Assembly: GCA_937927845.1 (NCBI GenBank) | Contig: CALFXE010000130.1 | Coordinates: forward strand, 1 to 5,276 | Direction: 5' to 3' | Length of the DNA stretch: 5,276 nt | From: an uncultured Paludibacter sp. | Lineage (GTDB): Bacteria > Bacteroidota > Bacteroidia > Bacteroidales > Paludibacteraceae | Shown: piece after piece, positions 1 through 5,276 of the stretch | Position numbering within the stretch: position 1 is the stretch's first letter | Layout of the letters: every line of letters begins with the position of its first letter | The notes under the pieces: generated by a model | Databases searched by the model: none | What the model saw: the letters and a program-made list of their open reading frames with translations, nothing else | What the model was told of the DNA's origin: nothing | Made by a program: the position numbers and the translations under genes

Positions 1-1
1 G

Positions 2-55
2 ATGCAACTGAAGGATTACCTACCTGTATTTTATTTTTTATTTTATATAAATTAA
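2..55 (+). CDS. C-terminal end of a probable ECF-type RNA polymerase sigma factor (5' part outside window)
   Basis: Only the last 17 codons are visible, ending in TAA at 53-55. They read MQLKDYLPVFYFLFYIN, and the ATG at 2-4 is taken as an internal codon, not a start. From memory, Bacteroidetes ECF sigma factors paired with FecR often end in a tail of the form 'L+DYLP' followed by hydrophobic aromatic residues, which this fits. The position also fits: a sigma factor normally sits directly upstream of its FecR anti-sigma factor, here 84 bases before it and on the same strand. No diagnostic sigma region 2 or 4 is visible, so the call rests on a short tail and on context. The alternative is that this is a chance open frame in intergenic DNA. 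Confidence 0.55.
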   Translation: MQLKDYLPVFYFLFYIN

Positions 56-70
56 TTACAAAAGCTACTA

Positions 71-105
71 GGGTGAACTTATTTCTAATCGTCTTTATAT
101 TGTAA
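71..105 (+). promoter_or_regulatory. Possible conserved element in the sigma/anti-sigma intergenic gap
   Basis: The 84-base gap between the sigma tail and fecR contains GGGTGAACTT (71-80), then an AT-rich spacer, then CGTCTTTATATTG (90-102). From memory, ECF-sigma/FecR gaps in Bacteroides and relatives often carry a similar pair, an AGGGGT-like or AGGGTGA-like block followed by CGTCTTA. Its role is unknown to me. It could be a promoter or operator, or part of the fecR leader. GAAC and CGTC resemble ECF -35 and -10 boxes, but the 11-base spacing between them is too short for a normal ECF promoter. TATATTG at 96-102 is one base short of the TAnnTTTG -7 consensus. The call is tentative. Confidence 0.25.
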
Positions 106-139
106 AGGCGAATATTCCTTTTACAAATATATATAGTAG

Positions 140-1060
140 ATGAATCAGGAGAAATTAAGAAAATATATTGAAGGAACATTATCCAGTACAGAAAAAAAGG
201 ACATTGTGCATTGGATTAATGAAAGTAAAGAGCATATGCAAGAGTATATGTCAATGCGCCGATTATACGATCTTCTTATCTGGAACGAAGATTCAGTAAA
301 AGCTAAATCTAAATTAAGTACTAAAAGAGACTTTGTTGTCGAGGTGTTAAAAATAGCAGCAGTTGTCATACTCGTTTTTAGTTTAACTTACTATCTTTTT
401 ATTCCCAACGACTTAATATCCCAAAAACAAACAATCTATGTTCCTGCTGGTCAAAGAGCTAGAATAACATTGATAGATGGAACCGAAGTTTGGCTAAATG
501 CGAAGTCTTCGCTTACGTTTCCCAGCCAATTTACTTCTGATAATAGAGAAGTACATTTAAATGGAGAAGGCTATTTTAAGGTTACACCGAATAAGGAAAA
601 ACCATTCCGTGTAGTTACTTCAAAATACAATATAAAAGTTTTGGGGACAGAGTTCAATGTGTTGGCATACGATAATACTTCTATTTTTGAAACAGCATTA
701 ATTAAAGGAGCTGTAGATATTGAAAGTAATGGGAACAGATTAATTTCATTAAAGCCTGAAACAAAAGTAATATTGAGCAAAGACGGTCTTAAAGTTTTAT
801 CTATTAAACATCATAACTATTTTCTGTGGAAAGACGGAATAATTAGTTTTGAGAACGAAAACTTAGAGGCTTTAATGAAAAAATTGGAATTATACTACGA
901 TATAAAAATACAAATTAAAAGCCAAAAAATATCTACAAAACGTTTCACTGGAAAATTCAGAACAAAAGATGGGGTCGAGCACGTCTTGCGAGTACTTCAA
1001 CTTAGCATTGATTTTATATATGAAAAAGATGAGCAAAATAATATTATAACAATCAGATAA
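140..1060 (+). CDS. FecR-family anti-sigma factor (single-pass inner membrane regulator)
   Basis: This 306-residue protein has the full Bacteroidetes FecR layout. Residues 1-62 are a charged cytoplasmic segment that would bind the ECF sigma factor. One transmembrane helix spans about 69-88 (LKIAAVVILVFSLTYYLF). A periplasmic FecR domain covers about 98-195, with the family hallmarks VPAGQRARITLIDGTEVWLNA, EVHLNGEGYFKV, PFRVVT and VLGTEFNV. A C-terminal DUF4974-type domain covers about 235-306, from ISFENENLEALMKKLELYYDIKI onwards. Its length is typical. In this family the periplasmic part reads the state of the STN domain of the outer-membrane transporter, and the N-terminus holds or activates the sigma factor. 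The ATG at 140 gives the expected short N-terminal domain. There is no Shine-Dalgarno site, only AT-rich leader, as is usual in the phylum. Gly169-Thr170 in VLGTEFNV may match the Gly-Thr self-cleavage site known in Pseudomonas FecR-type proteins; this is inference. The gene looks intact. Confidence 0.93.
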   Translation: MNQEKLRKYIEGTLSSTEKKDIVHWINESKEHMQEYMSMRRLYDLLIWNEDSVKAKSKLSTKRDFVVEVLKIAAVVILVFSLTYYLFIPNDLISQKQTIYVPAGQRARITLIDGTEVWLNAKSSLTFPSQFTSDNREVHLNGEGYFKVTPNKEKPFRVVTSKYNIKVLGTEFNVLAYDNTSIFETALIKGAVDIESNGNRLISLKPETKVILSKDGLKVLSIKHHNYFLWKDGIISFENENLEALMKKLELYYDIKIQIKSQKISTKRFTGKFRTKDGVEHVLRVLQLSIDFIYEKDEQNNIITIR

Positions 1061-1119
1061 AATTTTAGATGTTAACTTAAAAAATAATGAAGCCTATGAT
1101 ATAACCTTGAATCTAGTAA

Positions 1120-1209
1120 CGAAAGCCGGGCAGTGCTCGCAACACTTCCCGGCTTAATGAGTCAACACCAGACTTATTAATAATAAATCAATAGTATTAA
1201 CTCTATGTA
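1120..1209 (-). ncRNA. Candidate cis-antisense small RNA between fecR and susC
   Basis: This is a predicted transcript of about 90 nt. It would start a few bases after the minus-strand TACTTTTG box (1222-1215) and end at the hairpin 1155-1123, whose minus-strand tail is TTTCGTT. It contains no convincing open frame. It would be complementary to the whole 5' leader of the susC mRNA if that mRNA starts in or upstream of this gap. From established work, Bacteroides fragilis has DonS-type cis-encoded RNAs that lie antisense to the region just upstream of susC in ECF sigma/anti-sigma-controlled loci and repress them. The position and orientation here match that arrangement. There is no sequence comparison behind the call, and the -33 box is not recognisable, so this is a hypothesis. 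Confidence 0.33.
1123..1155. terminator. GC-rich hairpin between fecR and susC (terminator or attenuator-like)
   Basis: AAGCCGGG (1123-1130) pairs perfectly with CCCGGCTT (1148-1155). After one C/T mismatch, AGTG (1132-1135) pairs with CACT (1143-1146), closing a 7-base loop, CTCGCAA. It is by far the most GC-rich and structured element in the AT-rich gap. On the + strand it is followed by AATGAG, with no T-tract, so it is a poor intrinsic terminator for fecR transcripts. On the minus strand it is followed by TTTCGTT, which is a weak but plausible terminator tail. It could end an antisense RNA, mark the 3' end of the regulator transcript, or act in the susC leader. The fold is clear from the sequence; the role is inferred. 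Confidence 0.55.
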
Positions 1210-1214
1210 GACTG

Positions 1215-1222
1215 CAAAAGTA
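1215..1222 (-). promoter_or_regulatory. Minus-strand Bacteroides-type -7 promoter box (TACTTTTG)
   Basis: Read on the minus strand, 1222-1215 is TACTTTTG, an exact match to the Bacteroides primary sigma factor -7 consensus TAnnTTTG, and it continues as TACTTTTGCA. The expected -33 TTTG, about 19-21 bases upstream, is absent; the corresponding + strand bases 1242-1247 read GAATTA. The box overlaps the A of the susC ATG and points back into the fecR-susC gap. Transcription would start near 1209 on the minus strand. An 8-base match with two free positions can arise by chance in AT-rich DNA, so the support comes mainly from its pairing with the hairpin about 60 bases downstream. Confidence 0.35.
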
Positions 1223-2070
1223 TGAAAGATATTTTGTATTGGAATTATTTTACCCTGTTTAAAACTAATTTTAAACAAACATTGCGTATTATGAAGATGA
1301 CTGTTATGTTGGTTTTCGTTTTTGCCTCTGCCTTGCTTGCAACTGAAGCCAGTTCGCAAATGGCTAAAGTGTCGATAGTCGCAAAAAAAACAACTGCTCA
1401 AACGATTATTTATGAAATAGAAAAACAAACTGATTATTTATTTATTTATGACGAAAGTGAAGTAAATCTGAACCAGATTACCTCTCTAAAAGCCGAAAAT
1501 AAAACTGTTTCAGAAGTTCTAGACAAAGTCTTTGAAGGAACAAATGTAAGCTATGCCATCGAAGGAAGTAATATCATGTTAATGAAGAAAACTTCTGTTA
1601 ATCAGCAAAAACCAACTAAAAAGATTTCCGGTATTGTTTTGGATATTACTGGAGTGCCAGTTATTGGAGCAAGTATAATGGAAGTTGGAACATCAAATGG
1701 AACCATAACAGATTTGGATGGGAAGTTTTCTTTAACAATCTCTGAAAGTTCAAAATTAATGATTTCATATATTGGATATTTAACGCAGACAATAACTGTT
1801 GGAGATCGTAGTCAATTTGATATTAAATTGGTGGAAGATTCTCAGAAACTAGATGAAGTAATTGTTGTTGGATATGGTACAAACACTAAGCGATCATTAA
1901 TTTCTTCTGTTTCAACTGTTGACGCTTCTGAGATAAAAAATATTCCAGTAACTAATATTACCCAAGGTCTTGCAGGTAGATCACCTGGATTGATTGTTCA
2001 AGCAAGTGGAGGAGGGGTTAATAAGACAAGTCAGATTTCAATCGTTGATGGGTTTGAGAGTTCCATCTAA
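1222..2070 (+). CDS. N-terminal fragment of the SusC-like transporter: signal peptide, STN, carboxypeptidase-like domain, TonB box, start of plug
   Basis: This is the piece that would be translated before the premature stop (282 residues). The long N-terminus NFKQTLRIMKMTVMLVFVFASALLATEASSQ, with basic residues before the hydrophobic core, is typical of FecR-linked SusC proteins and supports the ATG at 1222 over the internal ones at 1291 or 1297. Cleavage is likely after SSQ46. STN (about 50-121, including TIIYEIEKQTDYLFIY and VSYAIEGSNIMLMKK) is the signalling domain that talks to FecR. The carboxypeptidase-regulatory-like fold follows at about 135-205 (ISGIVLDITGVPVIGASI, TDLDGKFSL). The TonB box is LDEVIVVGYGT (210-220). 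The plug begins with NIPVTNITQGLAGRSPGLIVQ and breaks off at GFESSI. A secreted fragment of this sort would carry STN and the TonB box without a barrel, so it could at most interfere with FecR or TonB; no function is shown. Confidence 0.7.
   Translation: MKDILYWNYFTLFKTNFKQTLRIMKMTVMLVFVFASALLATEASSQMAKVSIVAKKTTAQTIIYEIEKQTDYLFIYDESEVNLNQITSLKAENKTVSEVLDKVFEGTNVSYAIEGSNIMLMKKTSVNQQKPTKKISGIVLDITGVPVIGASIMEVGTSNGTITDLDGKFSLTISESSKLMISYIGYLTQTITVGDRSQFDIKLVEDSQKLDEVIVVGYGTNTKRSLISSVSTVDASEIKNIPVTNITQGLAGRSPGLIVQASGGGVNKTSQISIVDGFESSI
2068..2070 (+). other. Premature in-frame TAA inside the SusC plug
   Basis: The codons around it are GGG TTT GAG AGT TCC ATC TAA GCC GTA AGT CCG GAT GAT, i.e. GFESSI-stop-AVSPDD. 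The downstream residues complete the conserved plug motif without any shift of frame. A single G-to-T change from GAA, or C-to-T from CAA, would produce it. The stop followed by G is not a known readthrough signal, and no obvious hairpin or pseudoknot follows directly. Confidence 0.9.
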
Positions 2071-2202
2071 GCCGTAAGTCCGGATGATATTGAAAATCTA
2101 GCCATATTAAAAGACGCTTCCGCTACTGCTGTATATGGTTCTCGTGCAGCAAATGGAATTTTACAAGTTACGACCAAACGTGGAAAGCTAGGTTCTAAGC
2201 CC

Positions 2203-4569
2203 ATGGTCGAGTACAATTTTAATCAAAGCTTTTCACAACCTAATATTTGGCCAAAGAAGTTGAATTCTTACGACAGGGCTTATTATATGAACTTTGCTGC
2301 TAAAAGCGATGGTTTATCTACTCTTCCCTTTTCTGATGACGACCTGAATAAATTTAAAGACGGCTCTGATCCTTTTGGACATGCAGATGTAGATTGGCAA
2401 AGTCTTGTTCTGAAAGATTATGCTCCACAACAAAAACACAATATCAAAATGTCCGGAGGCTCTGAAACAAATAATTATTTTGTGTCTTTGGGATATATTG
2501 ATCAAGGATCACTTTATAGAAATGATTCACATGAAATGCAACGAACAAACTTCCGTCTAAACCAATCTTCAGTTGTTAAAGCTATAGGTTTGAAGACGAC
2601 AGCTCAAATAGATGGTTATGTACAAGAAACGACACATCCTTATACATCAACCAGCAATAGTTATTATAATGTTTTCTCTCATATTCAGAACAAGAAACCA
2701 TGGGATTTAGCGCAAAATTCATTTGGGGATATTTATGCAGCATCAGATAACCCATTGGCGGAGACTTCAAAAGATGGGGGTTTCCTGCTAGGGAAACAGA
2801 AGGTTGCGAATGGATTACTTGCTTTTGATTGGAGCTTACCTTGGGTAAAGGGATTGAGCTTGAAAGCAAACGGTAATTATCGATATGTATCATACGAAAA
2901 CAAACAGTGGGAAGGTACTGATCCTGTTGCAGGATCAAAATCTCAACTATACAAGAGTACAGAAAATGAAAATTCGTATACATTGCAATTTTTTGTAAAT
3001 TACGAAAAAACTATCAAGCAACATTCGTTCAGTTTGTTAGGAGGTTATGAGGCTACATATGGATTTGCTTCAAGTTTGTGGGGATCAAGAGATACTTATC
3101 AGTTTGATATTGATCAGATGAATGCTGGTCCGGAATCAACTATGAAAAACAATGGTGGAGAGTCTGAATATGGTCGTGCTGGTTGGATTGGTCAGCTAAA
3201 GTATAATTATGCAGATAAATATTTTGCAGAGGCCAGTATACGTTACGATGGAAGTGATAATTTCCCTGTCAACAAACGCTGGGGTACATTTTATTCCGGT
3301 TCAATTGGATGGTCGGTCGCTGATGAAGCCTTTTTTGAGTCATTGAAAGAGAAAAATATCTTTAATACATTAAAATTAAGGGCATCTTACGGGAAAGTTG
3401 GTTTAGATAATTGGAGTGGAACCTATGCAATTAGTAGGTTTGCCTATTTATCATCTTATTCATACTCGGGCCAAGCATATGTTATCAATAATATAATGCA
3501 GCCTGGATTTTCTGAAGGAGCAATTCCCAGTCCGGATTTAACATGGTTTACGACAGATCAGTTAGATTATGGAATAGACTTTAGTTCTCTAAATAGTCGC
3601 TTATATGGGTCGGTTGATTATTTTTTCTACAAAACCAAAGGATTTCTATATCAACCAGACCAACTTCAAACAGGTTATGTAGATCCATTAGGTACTGGTT
3701 TGCCAAAAGTTTCAACAGATGGGGAACACCGTCGTGCCGGTTGGGAATTCCAACTAGGATATAGAAATCAATTAGGTCAGCTTGAATACGACTTTGCCTT
3801 TAACTTTACTGCTTTTAATTCATTGTGGGCTAAAGATCCAAGTGAAAGTCTTGATTCAAAGAAAAATCCATATAAACGTACAACTCAGGAAAAGGGATAT
3901 TGGGGTATTGGTTATGAGAATGATGGCCTTTATTCAGGTCCAGATGATATTTATAGCTCAGTTAAAAGATTAAATTCTACTAATCTTACTTCAGGAGATA
4001 TCAAATATTCTGATTTTAATGGAGACGGTGTAATTGATGGTCAGGATCAAATTAGGATTGGAAACAATAGTTTTCCACGTGGTAATTTTGGATTAAATAT
4101 TGGACTTAGATATCAAGGTTTTTTCCTTAACGCATTGTTCCAGGGGGCTACTGAATTTGATATGTATATGGGATCTGCCATTATGATGAATGATAGCCAA
4201 ACCGGAACAACACCTATTTACGATTTTCAAACAGATTTTTGGAGGTTAGATAACACAGATGCCAAATATCCTAGAATCATATCTTCAGGAGGAGTTAATG
4301 GAAATAATAATGCTGTTACAAGTGATTATTGGCTAATTAATGGGGCTTATCTGCGATTAAAAGATGTTCAGTTTGGCTATGACTTCAAAAAGAAGTTGCT
4401 AAAAAACACCCCTTGGATCTCACAACTAACACTGGCTCTGAGTGGACAGAATATCTTTACGATTTCTGAGGCGACTAAATATGGAATGGATCCAGAAAAT
4501 TCCAGTACCAATAATTATGGGTATCCAATGGAACGAGTTTTTGCTTTTAGTTTAAATGTTGGATTTTAA
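2203..4569 (+). CDS. C-terminal barrel fragment of the SusC-like transporter (788 residues from the first ATG after the stop)
   Basis: This is the part of the same gene downstream of the stop, counted from an internal Met (codon 328 of the full frame). The homology begins earlier, at 2071, with the rest of the plug, so the ATG at 2203 is not a natural start; it has no signal peptide and no leader. Barrel hallmarks include NSYDRAYYMN, HNIKMSGGSETNNYFVSLGY, RYDGSDNF with GTFYSGSIGW, and LKLRASYGKVGLDN. Near the end come GDIKYSDFNGDGVIDGQDQ (598-616), LINGAYLRLKDVQFGYDF and SGQNIFT, closing with FSLNVGF. The FNGDGVIDGQDQ stretch is the calcium-loop-like motif common in SusC proteins. This part shows no frameshift or further stop, so decay, if real, is recent. 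On its own it could not reach the outer membrane. Confidence 0.65.
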   Translation: MVEYNFNQSFSQPNIWPKKLNSYDRAYYMNFAAKSDGLSTLPFSDDDLNKFKDGSDPFGHADVDWQSLVLKDYAPQQKHNIKMSGGSETNNYFVSLGYIDQGSLYRNDSHEMQRTNFRLNQSSVVKAIGLKTTAQIDGYVQETTHPYTSTSNSYYNVFSHIQNKKPWDLAQNSFGDIYAASDNPLAETSKDGGFLLGKQKVANGLLAFDWSLPWVKGLSLKANGNYRYVSYENKQWEGTDPVAGSKSQLYKSTENENSYTLQFFVNYEKTIKQHSFSLLGGYEATYGFASSLWGSRDTYQFDIDQMNAGPESTMKNNGGESEYGRAGWIGQLKYNYADKYFAEASIRYDGSDNFPVNKRWGTFYSGSIGWSVADEAFFESLKEKNIFNTLKLRASYGKVGLDNWSGTYAISRFAYLSSYSYSGQAYVINNIMQPGFSEGAIPSPDLTWFTTDQLDYGIDFSSLNSRLYGSVDYFFYKTKGFLYQPDQLQTGYVDPLGTGLPKVSTDGEHRRAGWEFQLGYRNQLGQLEYDFAFNFTAFNSLWAKDPSESLDSKKNPYKRTTQEKGYWGIGYENDGLYSGPDDIYSSVKRLNSTNLTSGDIKYSDFNGDGVIDGQDQIRIGNNSFPRGNFGLNIGLRYQGFFLNALFQGATEFDMYMGSAIMMNDSQTGTTPIYDFQTDFWRLDNTDAKYPRIISSGGVNGNNNAVTSDYWLINGAYLRLKDVQFGYDFKKKLLKNTPWISQLTLALSGQNIFTISEATKYGMDPENSSTNNYGYPMERVFAFSLNVGF

Positions 4570-4581
4570 AGAAATTGAATT

Positions 4582-5276
4582 ATGAATAAATATATTAAGA
4601 AAGGGTTAATTTATCTTGCCGGAGGACTATTTTTTGTTTCTTGTGACGTGATGGACACAGAGCCGTTCGAATCCTATAGTGAGGATCTGGTATGGAATAG
4701 TAAATCTACTGCCGATGCATTTGTTTTACAAACATATAACAGTACAGCAGCGTTATTTGCAGGTACTGCAAATGTTGAATCCTGGACTCCTAACGCTATT
4801 CATAGTGACCTGATGAATCTGGATGATTTTCCAATAGAGCGAAAGGACCGTTATTATGACTCGGGATTTAACCGATTCGGAGCTCTTCGTAGGTGTAATC
4901 TGATAATCGAAAAGGCTGCAGCATCTGCGGGGCTTACAGAAGGTCAGAAAAAAGAATTGATAGCAGAAGGACACATGTTACGAGGATTGGTGTACTTTCA
5001 TCAAGCACAACGTATGGGCAGATTTGTTCCTGTTCAAAAGGTGTTAACCCCAAGTGATACAATTGACTTTAAGACACCTCTTACTAAAGATGTTGCAGAG
5101 AGTTACCGATTGATTTTGGAAGATATCAATGCCGCTATTTCCGGACTACCTCAAGAATCAGCTCCTGGAAGACTAAATGTATATGTAGCACAAGGTTATA
5201 AAAGTCGTATTTGTCTTCAGGCATATGCATATACAGGAGATAAAGCATATTTGGATGAGTGTATTAAAGCTTCAGA
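4582..5276 (+). CDS. SusD/RagB-like surface lipoprotein, 5' part (truncated by window end)
   Basis: The frame opens with ATG at 4582, 12 bases after the susC stop, and stays open for 231 codons to the window edge. The N-terminus MNKYIKKGLIYLAGGLFFVSC is a lipoprotein signal with lipobox FVSC, so Cys21 would be lipidated. It is followed by DVMDTEPFESYSEDLVW, a typical SusD opening. The helical TPR-like core is seen in RFGALRRCNLIIEKAA (98-113), in AEGHMLRGLVYFHQAQRMGRFVPV (128-151), which matches the family AE(A/G)..LRa.yYf....+.G..P pattern, and in GRLNVYVAQGYKSRICLQAYAYTGD (196-220). SusD proteins sit on top of their SusC barrel as a ligand-binding lid. The pair is presumably co-transcribed. 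About half of a usual 500-600 residue protein is present, and the visible part is intact. The premature stop upstream could reduce its expression by polarity. Confidence 0.92.
   Translation, partial: MNKYIKKGLIYLAGGLFFVSCDVMDTEPFESYSEDLVWNSKSTADAFVLQTYNSTAALFAGTANVESWTPNAIHSDLMNLDDFPIERKDRYYDSGFNRFGALRRCNLIIEKAAASAGLTEGQKKELIAEGHMLRGLVYFHQAQRMGRFVPVQKVLTPSDTIDFKTPLTKDVAESYRLILEDINAAISGLPQESAPGRLNVYVAQGYKSRICLQAYAYTGDKAYLDECIKAS

Larger units (their letters stand above)
1222..4569 (+). pseudogene. SusC/RagA-like TonB-dependent outer-membrane transporter with STN domain, interrupted in the plug by an in-frame TAA
   Basis: The frame from 1222 to the TAA at 4567-4569 is continuous except for one stop at 2068-2070. 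Without it the product would be 1115 residues, normal for an STN-bearing SusC. The order is signal peptide (1-46), STN (about 50-121), carboxypeptidase-regulatory-like domain (about 135-205), TonB box (210-220), plug (about 221-325) and barrel, ending in the C-terminal Phe usual for outer-membrane proteins. The plug sequence resumes right after the stop with AVSPDDIENLAILKDASA, YGSRAANG and VTTKRGK, all family hallmarks, so this is one gene and not two. About nine conserved residues (family RGxxxPLxx) are also missing between ISI274 and V275DG. A Glu codon GAA changed to TAA is the simplest origin of the stop, though the ancestral codon is not visible. No other damage is seen. The alternatives are an assembly or base-call error, or a recombined allele. 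TAA also ends fecR and this gene, so recoding of TAA is unlikely. Confidence 0.85.

Noticed and set aside
1116..1143. GTAAC followed by CGCAAC as an ECF promoter for susC
   Set aside because: The boxes match only loosely, the second lies inside the hairpin loop, and I know no reliable consensus for this sigma group.
1177..1200. TTAATA ... TATTAA inverted repeat upstream of susC as an operator
   Set aside because: The arms are six bases of pure A/T in AT-rich DNA, so the match is expected by chance.
2068..2070. TAA recoded as an amino acid, or programmed readthrough
   Set aside because: TAA is the normal terminator of fecR and of susC itself in this window, the stop is followed by G, and no downstream stimulatory structure is apparent. 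The nearby deletion also argues for a damaged gene.
2000..2110. Invertible or shufflon-type recombination site at the break in susC
   Set aside because: DNA inversion of susC genes is known in Bacteroides, but I see no inverted repeat pair around the break and no recombinase gene in the window. It remains possible only if the partner cassette lies outside.
2203..2205. ATG as a true start of a separate barrel gene
   Set aside because: Conserved plug sequence lies in the same frame directly upstream, and there is no signal peptide or leader at this Met, so it is an internal codon of one interrupted gene.
2582..2983. 133-codon open frame on the minus strand inside the SusC barrel region
   Set aside because: It lies wholly opposite a strongly conserved coding frame and has a low-complexity translation with no recognisable domain. 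The same applies to the other minus-strand frames at 145-369, 571-780, 1177-1428, 2314-2505 and 4753-4974, and to the + strand frame 3782-3973.
1..5276. CRISPR arrays, tRNA or rRNA genes, insertion sequences, attachment sites
   Set aside because: No regularly spaced repeats, no cloverleaf or rRNA signatures, no transposase-like frames and no terminal inverted repeats were seen on either strand.

Overview
The window looks like a Bacteroidales chromosome, or a close Bacteroidetes relative. It carries the front part of a polysaccharide-utilisation-type locus of the ECF sigma / FecR anti-sigma / SusC / SusD kind. The DNA is AT-rich, the starts lack purine-rich Shine-Dalgarno sites, and every recognisable gene is on the + strand. 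The genus and the transported glycan or other ligand cannot be read from this sequence.

Layout. Bases 2-55 hold what appears to be the extreme C-terminus of an ECF sigma factor whose body lies to the left of the window. After an 84-base gap comes a complete FecR-family anti-sigma factor (140-1060). A 161-base intergenic region follows (1061-1221). It holds a strong GC-rich hairpin (1123-1155) and, on the minus strand, a good Bacteroides-type -7 promoter box overlapping the next start codon (1222-1215). Together these would produce a short antisense RNA of about 90 nt. Then comes a SusC-like TonB-dependent transporter of the signal-transducing type (1222-4569), with signal peptide, STN domain, carboxypeptidase-regulatory-like domain, TonB box, plug and 22-strand-type barrel. 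The 5' part of a SusD-like surface lipoprotein begins 12 bases later (4582) and runs off the right end.

The main oddity is in the SusC gene. A TAA at 2068-2070 interrupts it in frame, and the same frame reads on without further damage for about 2.5 kb to the normal end. Just upstream of the stop, about nine residues of the very conserved plug segment (family pattern ISI-RGxxxPLxx-VDG) are missing, so the protein reads ISI-VDG directly. Two lesions within about 35 bases, in the most conserved part of an otherwise clean gene, suggest a young pseudogene, a recombined or phase-off allele, or an assembly error in a region shared by many paralogues.

How the parts would normally work: the transporter and its SusD lid bind ligand at the cell surface. 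The STN domain of the occupied transporter contacts the periplasmic part of FecR, which releases the ECF sigma factor to transcribe susC/susD. With the plug broken, both import and signalling through this SusC should fail as the sequence stands. The candidate antisense RNA would be a second, repressive layer of control, but it is an inference from sequence signals only.
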